DNA of 64,000 nt from Dryomyza anilis. Taxonomy: Eukaryota > Arthropoda > Insecta > Diptera > Dryomyzidae. Position 1 is the stretch's first letter. Every line of letters starts with the position of its first letter. Both the position numbers and the translations under genes were made by a program. This document shows positions 1 through 11,040 of this stretch, in pieces. The DNA is taken from the NCBI GenBank assembly GCA_951804985.1, contig OX638130.1:114775593-114839592 (forward strand). Reading direction: 5' to 3'. The notes beneath the pieces were generated by a model. It was not told the DNA's origin. It worked only from the letters and a program-made list of their open reading frames with translations, and searched no databases.

Positions 1-262
1 TCTGCTTAACATATTACCGATAATCAAGATATGACTTTTAGCACTAATTATTTATTGGTAGACAAATATAATAGGGCAATTAAAAATGTTCGAAAGTTAA
101 AAACTAGTTAGCTATGATTTTTTAAAATTGTGTGGCTTATCAAGTTTATGCGCAAAAAATTAAATCACATTTTTTCGAGTGGCTTATCATTTTAATGGAT
201 ACTAAAGTTTTATACCAAATCTGAACTGCGGCTATGAGAAATTTTTTCAAGGATATAGAATA

Positions 263-291
263 AGGACTGCGTCGAATAAAATTGTCCGTTA
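263..291 (+). repeat. Left terminal inverted repeat of the mariner element
   Basis: 29-bp TIR beginning AGGACTGCGTCG, preceded by the TA target duplication at 261-262. Its inverted partner is at 1507-1535, with a single mismatch near the inner end (gtta versus gcta). Confidence 0.92.
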
Positions 292-418
292 CATATCTTC
301 CCATAATGTGCTATTGCAAGATTCAAATTAAAAAAATTTGATCATAGTAACTCTGAATTAAATGGCAGAAAATAATTTGTGTCAGTTATAGTCAATACAA
401 AATTTATTTAACGCGAAA

Positions 419-1401
419 ATGGCAAACGAAGTGGAAGTGCGAGAAAATATAATTAAAATTTTTCAAAAACAACCTAGTTGGTCTTTTAAAAAAAATGCCA
501 AGGAGGTAGGGGCTAACCCTAAGACCATTTCTCGCGTTATCAACCGCTTTAAGGAAGACCTGAGTATTGATCGGAAGAAAGGTTCTGGTAAAAAAAGGCC
601 CACATGATCTTGAAAAGTCGAAGAAGGTTGTGAATATTTTAATGAAAGATCCAAGCATATCCGGAAGGAAATTGGCGAGAAAGGCGGATTGCTCAGAATC
701 TTTCGTGCGCAGGACTAAGAAAGAAGCTGGGCTGAAGACGTACAAGGTCCAAAAAGTTCCGGATAGAAATGACGTCAAGAATGAAACCACAAAACAACGA
801 GCTAAAAAGCTGAACCAAGATTTTTTTTTAAATTGAGAAACCTTTGTTTTAGCGGACTTTTCTCAGCTACCTGGGCAGGAATTTTATACAGCCGATTCTC
901 GAGGAAATGTCGCTGAAAAATTAAAATCAAAAAAATTACAAAATTCCCAAAGAAATTCCTTGTTTGGAGGCAATTTGCAGTTGTGGAAAAAGGAGCAGCT
1001 CATTCGTGACATCGGGTACAATTAATAGCGAAATATATGTGAAGGAATGCTTGCAAAAGAGATTGCTTCCATTTTTACGACAACATGAAGTGTCCACATT
1101 TTTTTGGCCTGACCTCGCTTCATGTCACTACAGCAAAACGGCCTTAGAGTGGATCCAACAAAATGCAGTGATTTTGGTGCCTAGAGAAGCCAATCCACCA
1201 AACTGTCCAGAACTCAGGCCGATTGAGAGATACTGGGCTTTAGTAAAAAGGGAGATGAAGACAACAAAAAAAGTGGCCAAAGACCTTCAAGACTTTAAAA
1301 GAAAGTGGTCTTCAGTAGCTGTGAGGGTGTCGGACACTACCATTACAACATTGATGGAAGGGGTTCCGGAAAAATTAAAACTTTTTATTAAAAAATATTA
1401 A
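419..1401 (+). pseudogene. Broken mariner DD37E transposase
   Basis: Three blocks of one transposase in different frames. 419-607 starts MANEVEVREN and carries the N-terminal paired-like helix-turn-helix. About 600-836 continues with KSKKVVNILMKDP, the second DNA-binding helix cluster, then stops. The catalytic core resumes at about 838 with ADFSQLPGQEFY and runs in another frame from 964 to the stop at 1401. The block that should hold the first catalytic Asp (normally a MDDE-like motif just before the ADFRQLPG-type segment) is missing: a stop at 834-836 replaces it. The second Asp lies in WPDLASCHYS and the Glu in LRPIERYW, with 37 residues between them. About 330 residues would be usual. 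Two frame changes plus loss of a catalytic residue make it non-functional. Confidence 0.85.
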
Positions 1402-1506
1402 TTTCTGTTTTTTTATATTTTTTTTTAATCTAAAAATAATTTGCAAAATAAAATATTTTATTCTATAAAAATTCGATTACTAGATTTCTAGATTTTTTCA
1501 TTTTTG

Positions 1507-1535
1507 TAGCGGACAATTTTATTCGACGCAGTCCT
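1507..1535 (-). repeat. Right terminal inverted repeat of the mariner element
   Basis: Inverted partner of 263-291, ending CGACGCAGTCCT and followed by TA at 1536-1537. Confidence 0.92.
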
Positions 1536-1537
1536 TA

Positions 1538-2479
1538 AACATTTAAAATTGATGATGTTGATAGTCGTATGTTTTGGTCGCGTGTTTTGGACGCAACTTT
1601 AAATCAGTAGTTCCCTCTTTTATAACCATTATTGTTCTAGTAGATTATTTATTTCTGCAAAAATCTCTTCATATCTATTATCTGTTCATATTTACATAGA
1701 AATTAAATAATATTTATCTTCTATGGATTATCATGTTACTGCACAAAAACTGTGAATATATTTGGTCGAGTGTGGTTTATCATGTTTTTACACTACATAT
1801 TTATCGATTAATTCGTCTATTTAGTTTGAGCAATAACTTGATAAGCCACTTCATTTTTCAAACAAGCACTGTTTTCATGGTATTCCGATGATCTGTAGTC
1901 TCCCATCAAATCATAAATGATAGATGAAAACCTGCAAAATCTTTTGAAGATAACTAGAAACAGAAATCATTATTATCCTTATTTATAGGATTTTTTCAAA
2001 ACTTTGAATGCTATTATTTTGAAATTTTGATTTTGTGGCTTAACTTGTTACTGCAATAAGCCCCTCAATTACATTTAAACATATTCAAACAAATCTATTC
2101 TATGTGTACGAATTTTGAATGATATAAAAAACGGATCGTGTCCATGCTAAACATGTCGCTAGTGAAGCGAAAAGGCACTAGGTGGCGCCATGGGCACAAT
2201 ACTTATTTACTCGCTGCAACTAATGCGTCTATAATTCGTAGACTGTTTTTTGAAAAATAATTGATTTAAATACAGTATGTGTTCCATGTAATAATATTGC
2301 ATGCTTGCAAGGTTAGAAATATTAGTGAAATGTAAATGAATGATGTAGAAGGTAAAATAAAATATAAATGTGTATGTGTATGTGGAATGTAAAGTAAAAT
2401 AAAATAACTAAAATTTAAAATATATAAAAAAAGTATCAAAAAAAAAAAAAGAAATTAAAAAATATAAAAAAAAGATTTT
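1538..2479. other. AT-rich sequence with no recognisable gene
   Basis: Unique-looking AT-rich DNA without an open frame of coding character. A slightly less AT-rich patch at about 2140-2215 contains AGGTGGCGCCATGGGC but shows no splice or coding context. The end (2400-2480) is A-rich simple sequence. Confidence 0.5.
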
Positions 2480-2802
2480 TTTTACTGAATGTACCATTGA
2501 TGTACCAAGATTTTGAGGATCAGTCCTGTGATGAATCTAAAGGTCTGCAGGAGATGTTAGTTGACTCCTCCCTAGGACAACGCCATGCTAAAGTTTCCGG
2601 TTGATTTCAAATAAAAAAAGCCACAACTAGGACAGGTTAACAATCTACGAGGAACCAGTCAAGTGCCTAGTCTAGGACCGGTTCGTTTTCCCGTGGAAAT
2701 GTAAGGGATACACTAAGGAAATGCTGAGTATTTTAGCATTTTACTGTTTAACAAAGTAATAAAAGTGAGTTCTTGCTAAAAAAAAAAAAAAAAAAAAAAA
2801 AG
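2480..2802 (+). mobile_element. Possible 5'-truncated non-LTR retrotransposon or retroposed 3' end
   Basis: A ~300-bp block of near-balanced composition (2490-2760), sharply different from its AT-rich surroundings, ends in a pure run of about 22 A residues (2779-2801). A balanced block ending in a long poly(A) is what a truncated LINE or retroposed transcript looks like. No ORF remains and no clear target-site duplication could be found because the left flank is A-rich, so the class is inferred only from the tail and composition. Confidence 0.35.
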
Positions 2803-3789
2803 TCCGTAATTTTTGAGATTTTTGCGATTTAAAAAATTTTATATTAAAAATATTTGTTATGATTTTATTTCATTTTAAGCACTTTTATCTGCTTAACAAT
2901 ATAGCAAAAATGATTTTCTTAAATTTTACTCAACAAACATTTACTAACTGACACGGGCAACGTACAAGCAACGTTTGCACAACATTCCAAGGAAACTCAT
3001 TAAATGTAGAAGCGCCTTTTTGCTGTGCCCTCAATAAAACATTTGCGATTTAATGCAGCATTTAATGAACTCTGTGTTAAATTAAGTGTGTCGCTCATTA
3101 ACTTAATTTTCAATGCATTTAAAACGCATTGTAATGCATGGTAATTAATTTACAAAGTAAATTAATAGACAAAGCAAATGTTTGATTATGCGTTTTAGTG
3201 TGTTTGCCAATGTAAATGGGTTGGTTTGTTTGTCTGTCTATTTATTTGAATTGCTGTGGCTTCCAATGTAAAACGTTATCCTGCCAGTTGGCAGCCTTAT
3301 CTTCCGAAAAGTGCTGCCACGTGTTGTAAATTTCAAAATGTTTTGGAGAATTTGGCTAATACAAATCTTTTTAATCACTTTCAATCAAATATATTGTTTG
3401 TCATTACAGAATTCGATTTTTCAATGAAAAATAAACAAATTTCAATCGTATTGAATCTGTTCAATTTCTGTGTAATGAATTAAATTTTATTTTTGTAGTC
3501 AAGTATTTGTATTTAGATTGAAACTTAATTTCAGAACCATTTTGAAAATAATAATAAACTTTAGAAAAATAACGTTTTTTTATCTTTTAAAAGTTATGAT
3601 TTACAATAAAAATGGTATGCGAACTGAATTTCAATTGCATCTGTGAATTTGATTTTAATCTCAGGACTAAAAAGATTTACATACTAAAACAAAAAAAAGT
3701 GAAACATAGAATTATAGAACTAGTTTAATATATAATATATTTTTTTAATTTTAATAATCTTATATGGTATGCAATAAATAATGAAAATA
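2803..3789. other. AT-rich sequence with no recognisable gene
   Basis: Contains a moderately conserved-looking stretch at 2930-3310 rich in TTTAATGCA/AATGCATT words, typical of fly intronic or intergenic DNA, followed by featureless AT-rich sequence. If Tpst is intact this lies within its intron 2. Confidence 0.45.
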
Positions 3790-3989
3790 CCCTAATATTA
3801 ATATTTTGTATGTTCGACTGGTCATTACTTTGGCTAGATTCACTAGAAGTTTATTGGGTTTATTTCAAAATATTTGTTGAAGTATTCTCAATGAAATACA
3901 AATTAAATAAGACAGAAAATTCGAATAGTTAAAAAGTCAATGTTGAAAATATAAAGAGAAACACGTGAATTTCAATTTTTGTTTTTCTA
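3790..3989 (+). repeat. Left flank of ATTACC array, paralogous to 14990-15150
   Basis: This ~200-bp segment aligns with 14990-15150: both contain a TTTGAC/TTCGACT start, GGTTTATTT, AGTNTTCTCAATG, AAGTC and GAGAAACACG/GAAAACACG in the same order. At the second locus the ATTACC array that follows here is absent, so the pair looks like an old duplication with the array gained (or lost) in one copy. Confidence 0.55.
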
Positions 3990-5640
3990 CTTCTTTTGGA
4001 ATTTGAGCTGCGAACAAGTTAAGTATTTTCACATGAGTATTCGGTTGTAAATAAGTAATCGGTTATTAAAAAATAATCATTAGAAAAAAATATAAATATA
4101 GCACATATAAATATAGTATATAAATATAGCACGGAAACCAATTCCGGAAAACTGATTACCAAAAAAATCCGATTACCAAAAAACCGGTTACAAAAAAAAA
4201 AAAACGGTTACAAAAAAAAAACGATTACAAAAAAAATTATCAAAATAATAATAATAATAGTTTGGCACTACAGTCCTATAAGAACTTAGGCCGAGCTCTC
4301 TCACCATTTTTTGAGCTGTGCGTTTTATATTTGTACTCAAAGTGGTGGGACCTACAGTTTATTGCCTAATCCGAACGGCGGGTGAGAGCTTTTCATAGGC
4401 AATGTTTTACTCTCGTAGGTTTGCCATTTACTGCCGAGAGGTAGCGCGGCATAGAAAAAAAAATGTTTCTATGAAAAGATGTTGTTAGCCCCAGTCCAGG
4501 CTTGAACCGGGGACCTTTCAGTTCGCAGTCCAACGCACTAACCACTGAGCTACCGCGGCTACATCAAATCTACCACTTACAAAAAAAACAAAAAATCGTT
4601 CATTTAAAAAATAAATCAATTTTGATCATTTCACATGACAATTTAGTTGCCAATAAGTTATCGGTATAAACAAAAATCATATCAAACAATATAAATAAAG
4701 AACAGAAACCAATTACAGAAAACTGATTACAAAAAAAAAACCGATTACCAAAAAATCTGATAAACAAAAAAACGATTTTTAAAAAAGCGATTACAAAACA
4801 ATTAACAAAAATACCACTTATCAACAGCAAAAAAAAACCAAATACCAATTACCAAAAAAAAAACCGATAACCAGAAAATCGCTTACCTAAAAAATAAATT
4901 TATTTTTGTCATTGTACATGGGTATTCGGTTATCAATAAGTTATCGGTAAAAAAATAATCATTACAAAAAATATAAATAAAGCACAAAAACCAACTACAG
5001 AAAACTGATTACCAAAAAAATACGGTTACCTAAAATCTAGATAACCAAAAAATCAGTTACAAAAAAAAAAAGTTTGAGAAACAATTATCAAAAATACCAC
5101 ATAAAAAAAACAATTACCAATAAAAACCAATTATCGAAAAACCGATTACCAAAAAATCCTTTTCCTAAAAAATAAATGTATTTTTGTCATTTCAAATGGG
5201 TATTCGGTTGTCAATAAATTATCGGTAAAAAAATAATAACAACAAAAAATATAAATAAAATACTGAAACCAATTACAGAAAACCGATTACCAAAAACCAC
5301 AATCCATAAATCCCAAAGTCCCAAGTAACACGATAACAAAACAATTATTAAAAAATAACAAAACCGATTACCACAAAAATCGATTACATAAAAAATAAAT
5401 TTAATTTTATCATTCTCATGAGTATTCGGTTGTCAGCTATCGGTAAAAAATAATTTACAAAAATATAAATAAAGCACCGAAACGAATGACAGAAAACTGA
5501 TTACCAGAAAAAAAACGATTACCAAGAGATCCATTACAAAAAAATGATTACAAAACAATTAGCAAAAATACCACATATCAAAAAAAAAACCGATTACCAA
5601 AAAATCGTGTACCTAAAAAAATAAATCTATGTTTGTCATT
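3990..5640. repeat. ATTACCAAAA minisatellite array in ~280-bp higher-order units (part 1)
   Basis: Degenerate short units of the type CGATTACCAAAAAA / CCAATTACAAAA repeat throughout. They are organised in longer units that each begin with GTATTCGGTTGTCAATAAG, then TTATCGGTAAAAAAATAAT and ATATAAATAAAGCAC. Such starts occur near 4030, 4635, 4919, 5198 and 5410, giving spacings of roughly 210-285 bp apart from the interval enlarged by the SINE at 4245-4562. The same family continues at 7411-8200 and 9044-10015. Nothing here codes for protein. Confidence 0.85.
4245..4562 (-). mobile_element. tRNA-derived SINE, near full length (copy 1)
   Basis: Reading the minus strand, the element starts GTAGCCGCGGTAGCTCAGTG and contains a polymerase III A box (TAGCTCAGTGGTTAG) and a B box (GGTTCAAGCC) 40 or so bases apart, then a ~240-bp tRNA-unrelated body and an (ATT)n tail. 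It aligns over its whole length with the copy at 49183-49492. Flanking hexamers ATCAAA (4239-4244 and 4563-4568) may be the target duplication. It is inserted in the ATTACC array. It should not be called a tRNA gene: the anticodon and acceptor stems do not pair properly and the same tRNA-like head is repeated with the same body elsewhere. Confidence 0.85.
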
Positions 5641-5840
5641 TACTAATGCTTCACTAAAACATAAATGTTTCAATTTAACTACTAATTTTTGCCAATCTTT
5701 TAGCTAAAATAAATTAATAAGAACAAGGTACAAAAACGTTAACGAAAAACTGAGTATGAGATCTTAATTAGAACCAGTCAGTCCATCGGAGGAAATAACA
5801 TACGAAGATCACAAATAATTTCATTGTTTTAAACTGTAAA
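5641..5840 (+). repeat. Right flank of ATTACC array, paralogous to 10016-10100 and 15185-15260
   Basis: The first part (TTTGTCATTTACTAATG ... AATAAGAACAAGGTA) matches 10014-10110, the end of the second ATTACC array. The later part (GAGTATGAGATCTTA ... CAGTCCATCGGAGG ... CATACGAAGATCAC) matches 15190-15250 (TGTATGAGTTCTTGA ... AAGTCCATCGCAAA ... CATACTAAGATCGC). So both arrays sit in related flanking DNA. Confidence 0.55.
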
Positions 5841-7410
5841 ATCTAACGATTTTTTACAAGGAAATTTAATAAAATAAAAAATAAAAGTAATACTTTGTAA
5901 AGCGTTAGTTGAAAAATATAACACAGAAATTGTAAGAAAGAAGAAAAAAATACATATATATTTGTTCAAAAATAGTACTGTTCTTAGACTGCCAACTATT
6001 TAATTAAATTAATTAAGTCAGACGACAGCAGGCACAGTAGGCTTCATTTATTATTAGACTCCGCCTCCTACTCATCACTTAGACATTTTGTAGAATACTC
6101 AGAGAATTTATAGACTAATGATTTGCTTGCTTGCTGTCAAATTTAAATAAATTTAAATTATCACAGCACATAAATCATCGCTGGCACAACTCAGCATCAG
6201 CACCATCATCAGAGTATTTAACACAATTAGTAGATAGAGTTGCGCGGCAACCCTATCAACAGTAGCAGCAACATACAATAGCGGCAACAACAGCAGCAGC
6301 ATCAACAAACAACAAACATGTTGAAGCCTCAACAATACCACAGAAATTTTCCAAATCCGTCAAAATCCAGTGTTATTGTAATTAATCAAATTAATATGAA
6401 TACAACAACAACAATAATAGCAACAACAACAATAAACATCTACAACATCCATGCACAACAATAACCTCATGCTGCCAACAATGCTTCACCACAATTCAGG
6501 AAAATCCACCGAAGCTTAAAGAGACATTGAAATTTACTTGAACCCTACCCTAACCTACACCGCCCACCCACAAATTAACCCATTATGCCCACTTTGCCAA
6601 CTCGAAGCCCATCTATTTACTTGCCTTCGCACTTTCGTGTTGCTGTTGTCAACAGCATTGCAGATGAAAATCGTTGACAACAGCCAACCAAATATAGGTG
6701 CTGCCCTTAATTAGGAACATTACAAAGGTTGTCACATAAATTTTAATTAAATTTTAATAGTAATTTTTGGTTTATTTTAAATTTGGGTCAAAAACAAATC
6801 AGCATTTTTGTTGAAAAATTAAATGAAAAAGCGCAATATATGCAAAAACATAGATGTTTTTTACGTTTTGCACAGAAAGACATGACATCGTTAAATGGCA
6901 GACAGACAGCACTGACAAAAAAAATACTGCACCAGAAAAAAAAATACTACAGTTTTTGTATTATGTATAAAATGAATTTTTAATACATTTGTAGTAAAAC
7001 TAGACAAATAAATACAAATTCAAAGTGAATTATGTAATAAAACTACAATATTTCAAAACAAATACAATATGTAATAATTTTACAACATTAATGTTATCGG
7101 CGCGAACAATAAATAGCACTATTTGTTTTCAAATCGGGATAAATGTTTTACAGTTTATATATAATTCAGCGATTTTAATACATAATAGAAAACTGATTAG
7201 CAAAAAATTCATTATTTAAAATCTGACGCAGAGTTATATTTCATACGATAAATCTAATTGATTTTACATTTGAATATCTTACAAGTTAGTGTTATAATTT
7301 GGTTAACCGGTAATCAATATTATTTATTTGGTAATATTTGTTTAGCAATTTCTTTAAATTTAGGTTCAATCATTAAATTGTATACAAAAATCAATGTAAA
7401 TATATAAAGA
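5841..7410. other. Non-coding DNA with CAA/CAG-rich stretch
   Basis: AT-rich at both ends. A less AT-rich middle section (6100-6700) carries many CAACA/CAGCAG triplets (for example 6260-6310 and 6400-6450) that create short open frames on both strands without coding character. No splice-site-bounded exon was seen. Confidence 0.5.
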
Positions 7411-8200
7411 AAATATAAAAATTTATTATCAATAAAAACGATTACCAAAATTGGCAAAAATCTTTAAAAAATTTAAATAAAGTACAAAAACCAATTAAAA
7501 AAAAATGAAATAAAAAAATATATCAAATATGCCAATTGACAAAACAGCCTGTTACCAAAAAACCGATTACCAAAATAACCAATTACCAAAACAAAAAAAT
7601 AGATAACCACGGAAAAAACCGATTACCAAAATAACCAATTACCAAAACAAAAAAATAGATTACCACAGAAAAAAACGATTACCAAAATAACCAATTCTCA
7701 AAACATTGAATACCAAAAAAAAAAAAAAAACCTGTTACACAAATAATATAGGTACATATTATAAATGAACCTAGTTTTAATAATCACGCCGTTCTTCTAT
7801 TTCCTTCGCAATCTGAGCTGTTTATTATTATTTGTTAAGTGTTTTCATGCGGGTATTCGGTTTTCAATAACTAATCGGTAGGATTTTATAAAAAATATAA
7901 ATAAAGCACAGGCACAAATTACAAAACAACCGATAAAAAAAAGCAAATTTAGCAATTTCCAAAATATTTTATTACCAAAAAAAACCGAATAGCAAAATAA
8001 GCAATTCATAAAAATACTGACTACAAAAAACCGATTACTCAAAAAGCGGTTATGAAAATAAAAAAAATACCTAAAATTACAGATTATTATATTAAAAACA
8101 TTTTTCTAATTCATTCGCAATTGTATGTGTATTCGGTTGCCAATAAGTAATCGGTAGGTTTCAAAAAATATTATAAAAAAATCATTACAAAAATATATAT
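7411..8200. repeat. ATTACCAAAA minisatellite array (part 2)
   Basis: Same family as 3990-5640. Units such as ACCGATTACCAAAATAACC and CCAATTACCAAAACAAAAAA are tandem at 7550-7740, and higher-order starts (GGTATTCGGTTTTCAATAAC and TGTATTCGGTTGCCAATAAG) occur at about 7853 and 8128. The array is interrupted by the composite insertion at 8201-9043. Confidence 0.85.
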
Positions 8201-8672
8201 GGGCCATTCCACACCAAATCGACCAGCGGTTGGAACTCACCTTCTTCGATTATAATGAAATTTTGGGAAATTTTGGGAATTGATAAAGAGCATTAAGACA
8301 TGCACTAACCATTTTTTTTTATTTTTTCCAACCACTACTTTCAGAGATACAGTGGTTCAAATTTGGAAAAATGCCAAAAATCACTTTTGTATGGTTGTTC
8401 ATATTTTAATATCTCTTGAACTAGAAATGCTAGAAATTTCATTGATGGCTCGTTTTAAAGCTAATTGAACAAGCTTTCAGAAAAATTAAGTTGTAACTTC
8501 TAAACGAGAACATCTGGCCCGTGGTCATTATCCTTGCACTTCAAAATTGATGTCCTTAAAAAGGACCCTTTTTAAAATTCTGAAAAAAAATCCTAAGTTT
8601 TCGTCAATTTCTTATAAATGTTCATGCAAAATTTCAAGATGGTATTTTGATTGCATCATATTTAAAAAAAAA
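8201..8672 (-). mobile_element. Partial TIR element (GGGCCATTCC family), one end missing
   Basis: Begins with the terminal repeat GGGCCATTCCACACCAAATC and aligns, in inverted orientation, with the full-length copy at 55850-56412 up to about 8672 (the segment with TACCATCTTGAAATTTTGCAT read in reverse). The second terminal repeat is absent; sequence switches directly to material leading into a mini-me-like 3' end. No transposase is encoded, so it is a non-autonomous element. Confidence 0.8.
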
Positions 8673-9043
8673 AAATTCTAAATTTCTATTTATTTTTAGT
8701 ATAGAAAAAAATTTTTTTTTTTCAAAAGTAAAATTTGCAATAATTTTTCAATGTATTTGTAATTTCGAAAATGGTGTCAGTTTTATCAAATTGTCTCTAG
8801 TTTAAATAACTAACAAAATATTGAGACGAAATTTCATCGCATTCTAAACAGTATTTCTTAAGTTATCGTGTATACGGACAGCAAGACAGACGGACGGACG
8901 GACGGACATGGCTAAACGGACTATGGTGTTGATGCTGATCAAGAAAATATATACTTTTCCATACCGGACACGCATCCTAAGGGGCGTTACAATATATGCA
9001 CAAAGTTAATATATTTTGTACCTCATAGGTGTAGGGTATAAAA
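8673..9043 (+). mobile_element. mini-me-like element, divergent subfamily, 3' half
   Basis: Contains the GACGGACGGACGGAC proto-microsatellite (8889-8907), the conserved core GATGCTGATCAAGAAAATAT, ACTTTTCCATACCGGA, and the terminal GTGTAGGGTATAAAAA at 9029-9043. The order is the same as in the copies at 29734, 46734 and 54278, but sequence 5' of the microsatellite is different, so this is another subfamily or a recombinant fused to the TIR element on its left. Confidence 0.7.
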
Positions 9044-10015
9044 ACGATTACCAAATACTGATTAATAAAAGAAGATTAAAAAAAAACAATCATCAGAAAT
9101 ATCAATTGCCAAAATAACCTATTTCCAAAAAAAAAACAATTACTAAAATAACCAATTACCAAAAAACTGACTACTAAAAATATATTTCTAAAAAAAACAG
9201 ATTATTGAGTAACCGATCTAAAAAAAAATTTAAAATCAACCTGATATATTCATTTTATATATACTTCACAATTTGAGCTGGTTTTGTACTTCATGTAAAG
9301 TTTATTCTCATAGGTATTTGGTTGTCAATCGCATTTATAAAATTAAAAAAAAAAATCTCCAAATCCAATTACACAAATACCAATTACCAAAAAGAAATAG
9401 TAAAACAAATCAACCTATTACAAAAAAAAAAACGACTACCAAAATAACCAATTACAAAAATAAAAATAAAAATTACTTAAAATTATTAAAAATGAAACTG
9501 GTTTTTATATTCAAGTCGTTTTTTCTATTTCTTTTACGATTGCAAGGGTATATGTTCTCAATACGTAATCAGTAGATTCATTACTAAATTACTAAAAATA
9601 TAATTAAAGCAGAGAAACAAAAAAAAATGTTTACCAAAATAACCTAGTATCAAAAACCGATTACTAAAGAGTGAGACACAAAAGACTATTACCCAAAATA
9701 ACAGGGAAAAAATTAACAAAAGACCGATTACCAAAAAACGTTTACCAATGTAACTGATTAACAAAAACCGATAACCAAAAAAAAAATATTTAGACGATTA
9801 CCAAAAATACTAATTACCAAAATAACCCCTTACCACAAAATCGATTCCAAAATAACCGATTACACAAAAAAAAAACGAATACCAAAATTGACCAAAGACG
9901 ATTACAAAAAATGCACTTACCAAAATATTGTGTAACTTAAAAACCGATTACAAAAAATTTGTTTACAAAAAACCGAATACCCAGAAACCCGTTTACCTAA
10001 AATGTAATTTTATTT
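9044..10015. repeat. ATTACCAAAA minisatellite array (part 3)
   Basis: Continuation of the array after the composite insertion. Units CGATTACCAAAAATAC, CCAATTACAAAAAT and higher-order starts near 9313 and 9545 are recognisable. It ends about 300 bp before the TATA box of the vitelline-membrane gene. Confidence 0.85.
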
Positions 10016-10305
10016 TTGTCATTTACTGATGTTTATCTAAAACATGTATGTTTTAGTTGCAGCACTAATTTTTCAAATTATTTTAAATACGAAAAATAAT
10101 AAGAACAAGGTAAAAAATAATAAAAGAAGCCAAAGAAAACGTAGTACAAAAACGCAGCAAAACTGCTGATCATTTAAAACGAAATCTCAACGCCGAAAAG
10201 ACCTCCAACGCAAGTGAACTTCATACGACAACTTCATGCGTCGCACAATTGTCAGCATTTTTTAGACAAATAACCCAATTCATATGTTGCCGGTTTCCGT
10301 CATTC
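10016..10305 (+). other. Upstream region of the vitelline-membrane gene
   Basis: The first ~90 bp repeat the flank seen at 5632-5730 (AATAAGAACAAGGTA shared). The remainder is unique and should hold the proximal follicle-cell enhancer, but I cannot point to a proven binding site. Confidence 0.45.
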
Positions 10306-10311
10306 ATTTGC

Positions 10312-10350
10312 AATAAAAAGCACATTGCTCACCGTCAACACATCACAGTT
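10312..10350 (+). promoter_or_regulatory. Core promoter: TATA-like box and initiator
   Basis: ATAAAAAG at 10313-10320 lies about 33 bp before ACAGTT at 10345-10350, a match to the arthropod initiator (TCAGTT-like, A47 as +1). The spacing suits a TATA-Inr promoter and gives a 5' UTR of about 60 nt before the ATG at 10409. Eggshell genes of flies commonly have such compact promoters. Confidence 0.6.
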
Positions 10351-10408
10351 ACATCTTGCTTTTTGTCATAGCACAACCAATTAGTTAAATCAAAAACAAT
10401 TAACCAAA

Positions 10409-10795
10409 ATGAAATACTTCATTGCTGTACTCGTTGTTGCCTACTTCAGTGCACAGGCTCAGGGAGTCGCCCTCAAGGATGGTGAAATCACCAAGCAGAT
10501 CGAACAGCAGCAGCAACAGCAGTCGCTGCAACAGTTCAATGGCCAACAGGGGCATCACGGTGTTGACGCTGCGGATCTGGAGTCGTTGCGTGTGCGCAAA
10601 GCAGCCTACGGCGGCGGTGCCTCTGCCTCAATTCCAGCACCACCCTGCCCCAAGAACTATCTGTTCAGCTGTCAGCCCAGTCTGAAGCCGCTGCCATGTG
10701 CCGCGCCACCACCATCGTACCAGGGCGCATACTCCTCGGTGGTGCCGGTGGTGCACGCACATCCAGAACAACAACTTTACCTGGATCAATATTGA
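10409..10795 (+). CDS. Vitelline-membrane protein (VM domain)
   Basis: Single-exon gene for a 128-residue secreted eggshell protein. The N-terminus [19 protein letters not shown] is a signal peptide. Next comes a Gln-rich stretch (residues 30-48), a basic RVRK at 61-64 that resembles a furin-type processing site, and the VM domain at about 75-110. The domain has three cysteines, C80, C88 and C97, in the diagnostic spacing CX7CX8C (CPKNYLFSC, then QPSLKPLPC), within a Pro/Ala/Tyr-rich context. Family members are made by ovarian follicle cells and cross-linked into the vitelline membrane around the oocyte. The ATG is preceded by CCAAA, a good fly start context. GC content is far above the surrounding DNA, as expected for a highly expressed eggshell gene. 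Closest in type to Drosophila Vm26A/Vm34C proteins; the exact orthologue cannot be fixed. It lies antisense to Tpst, probably inside its intron 2. Confidence 0.95.
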   Translation: MKYFIAVLVVAYFSAQAQGVALKDGEITKQIEQQQQQQSLQQFNGQQGHHGVDAADLESLRVRKAAYGGGASASIPAPPCPKNYLFSCQPSLKPLPCAAPPPSYQGAYSSVVPVVHAHPEQQLYLDQY

Positions 10796-10874
10796 ACGAT
10801 TGAAAGGTGCCACAAGAAATGAGAACTCATATTGGACATGTGAAAAAAAAAATATTATAAAAAATAGAAACGAA

Positions 10875-10880
10875 AATAAA
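10875..10880 (+). terminator. Polyadenylation signal of the vitelline-membrane gene
   Basis: Canonical AATAAA about 80 bp after the TGA, followed within 40 bp by a T-rich, G-containing stretch (AAAATGTTTTATTGC). Confidence 0.7.
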
Positions 10881-11040
10881 TAATTTTAACTTTGAAAAAA
10901 TGTTAATCGAAAATGTTTTATTGCTTTCTGAGAATTTAGATGATTAGTTTTTCATTTTAGTTATTGTTCAATTGATCAGCATTCGTTTGACTGTCAAAAA
11001 TGACAGATTGAAAAAATAGCAGCAACAACAAAACGATTCA

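Larger units (their letters stand above)
263..1535 (+). mobile_element. Degenerate Tc1/mariner (DD37E-type) DNA transposon
   Basis: A 1273-bp element bounded by 29-bp terminal inverted repeats starting AGGACTGCGTCGAATAAAAT; the two ends match at 28 of 29 positions. It is flanked on both sides by TA (261-262 and 1536-1537), the target duplication of the IS630-Tc1-mariner superfamily. Inside lies a broken transposase (419-1401) whose C-terminal half has the second catalytic Asp and the terminal Glu separated by 37 residues, i.e. the DD37E class known from mosquitoes and other insects. The TIRs are well preserved but the coding region has frameshifts and a deletion, so this copy cannot make its own transposase, though intact ends might still be mobilised in trans. 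Confidence 0.9.
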
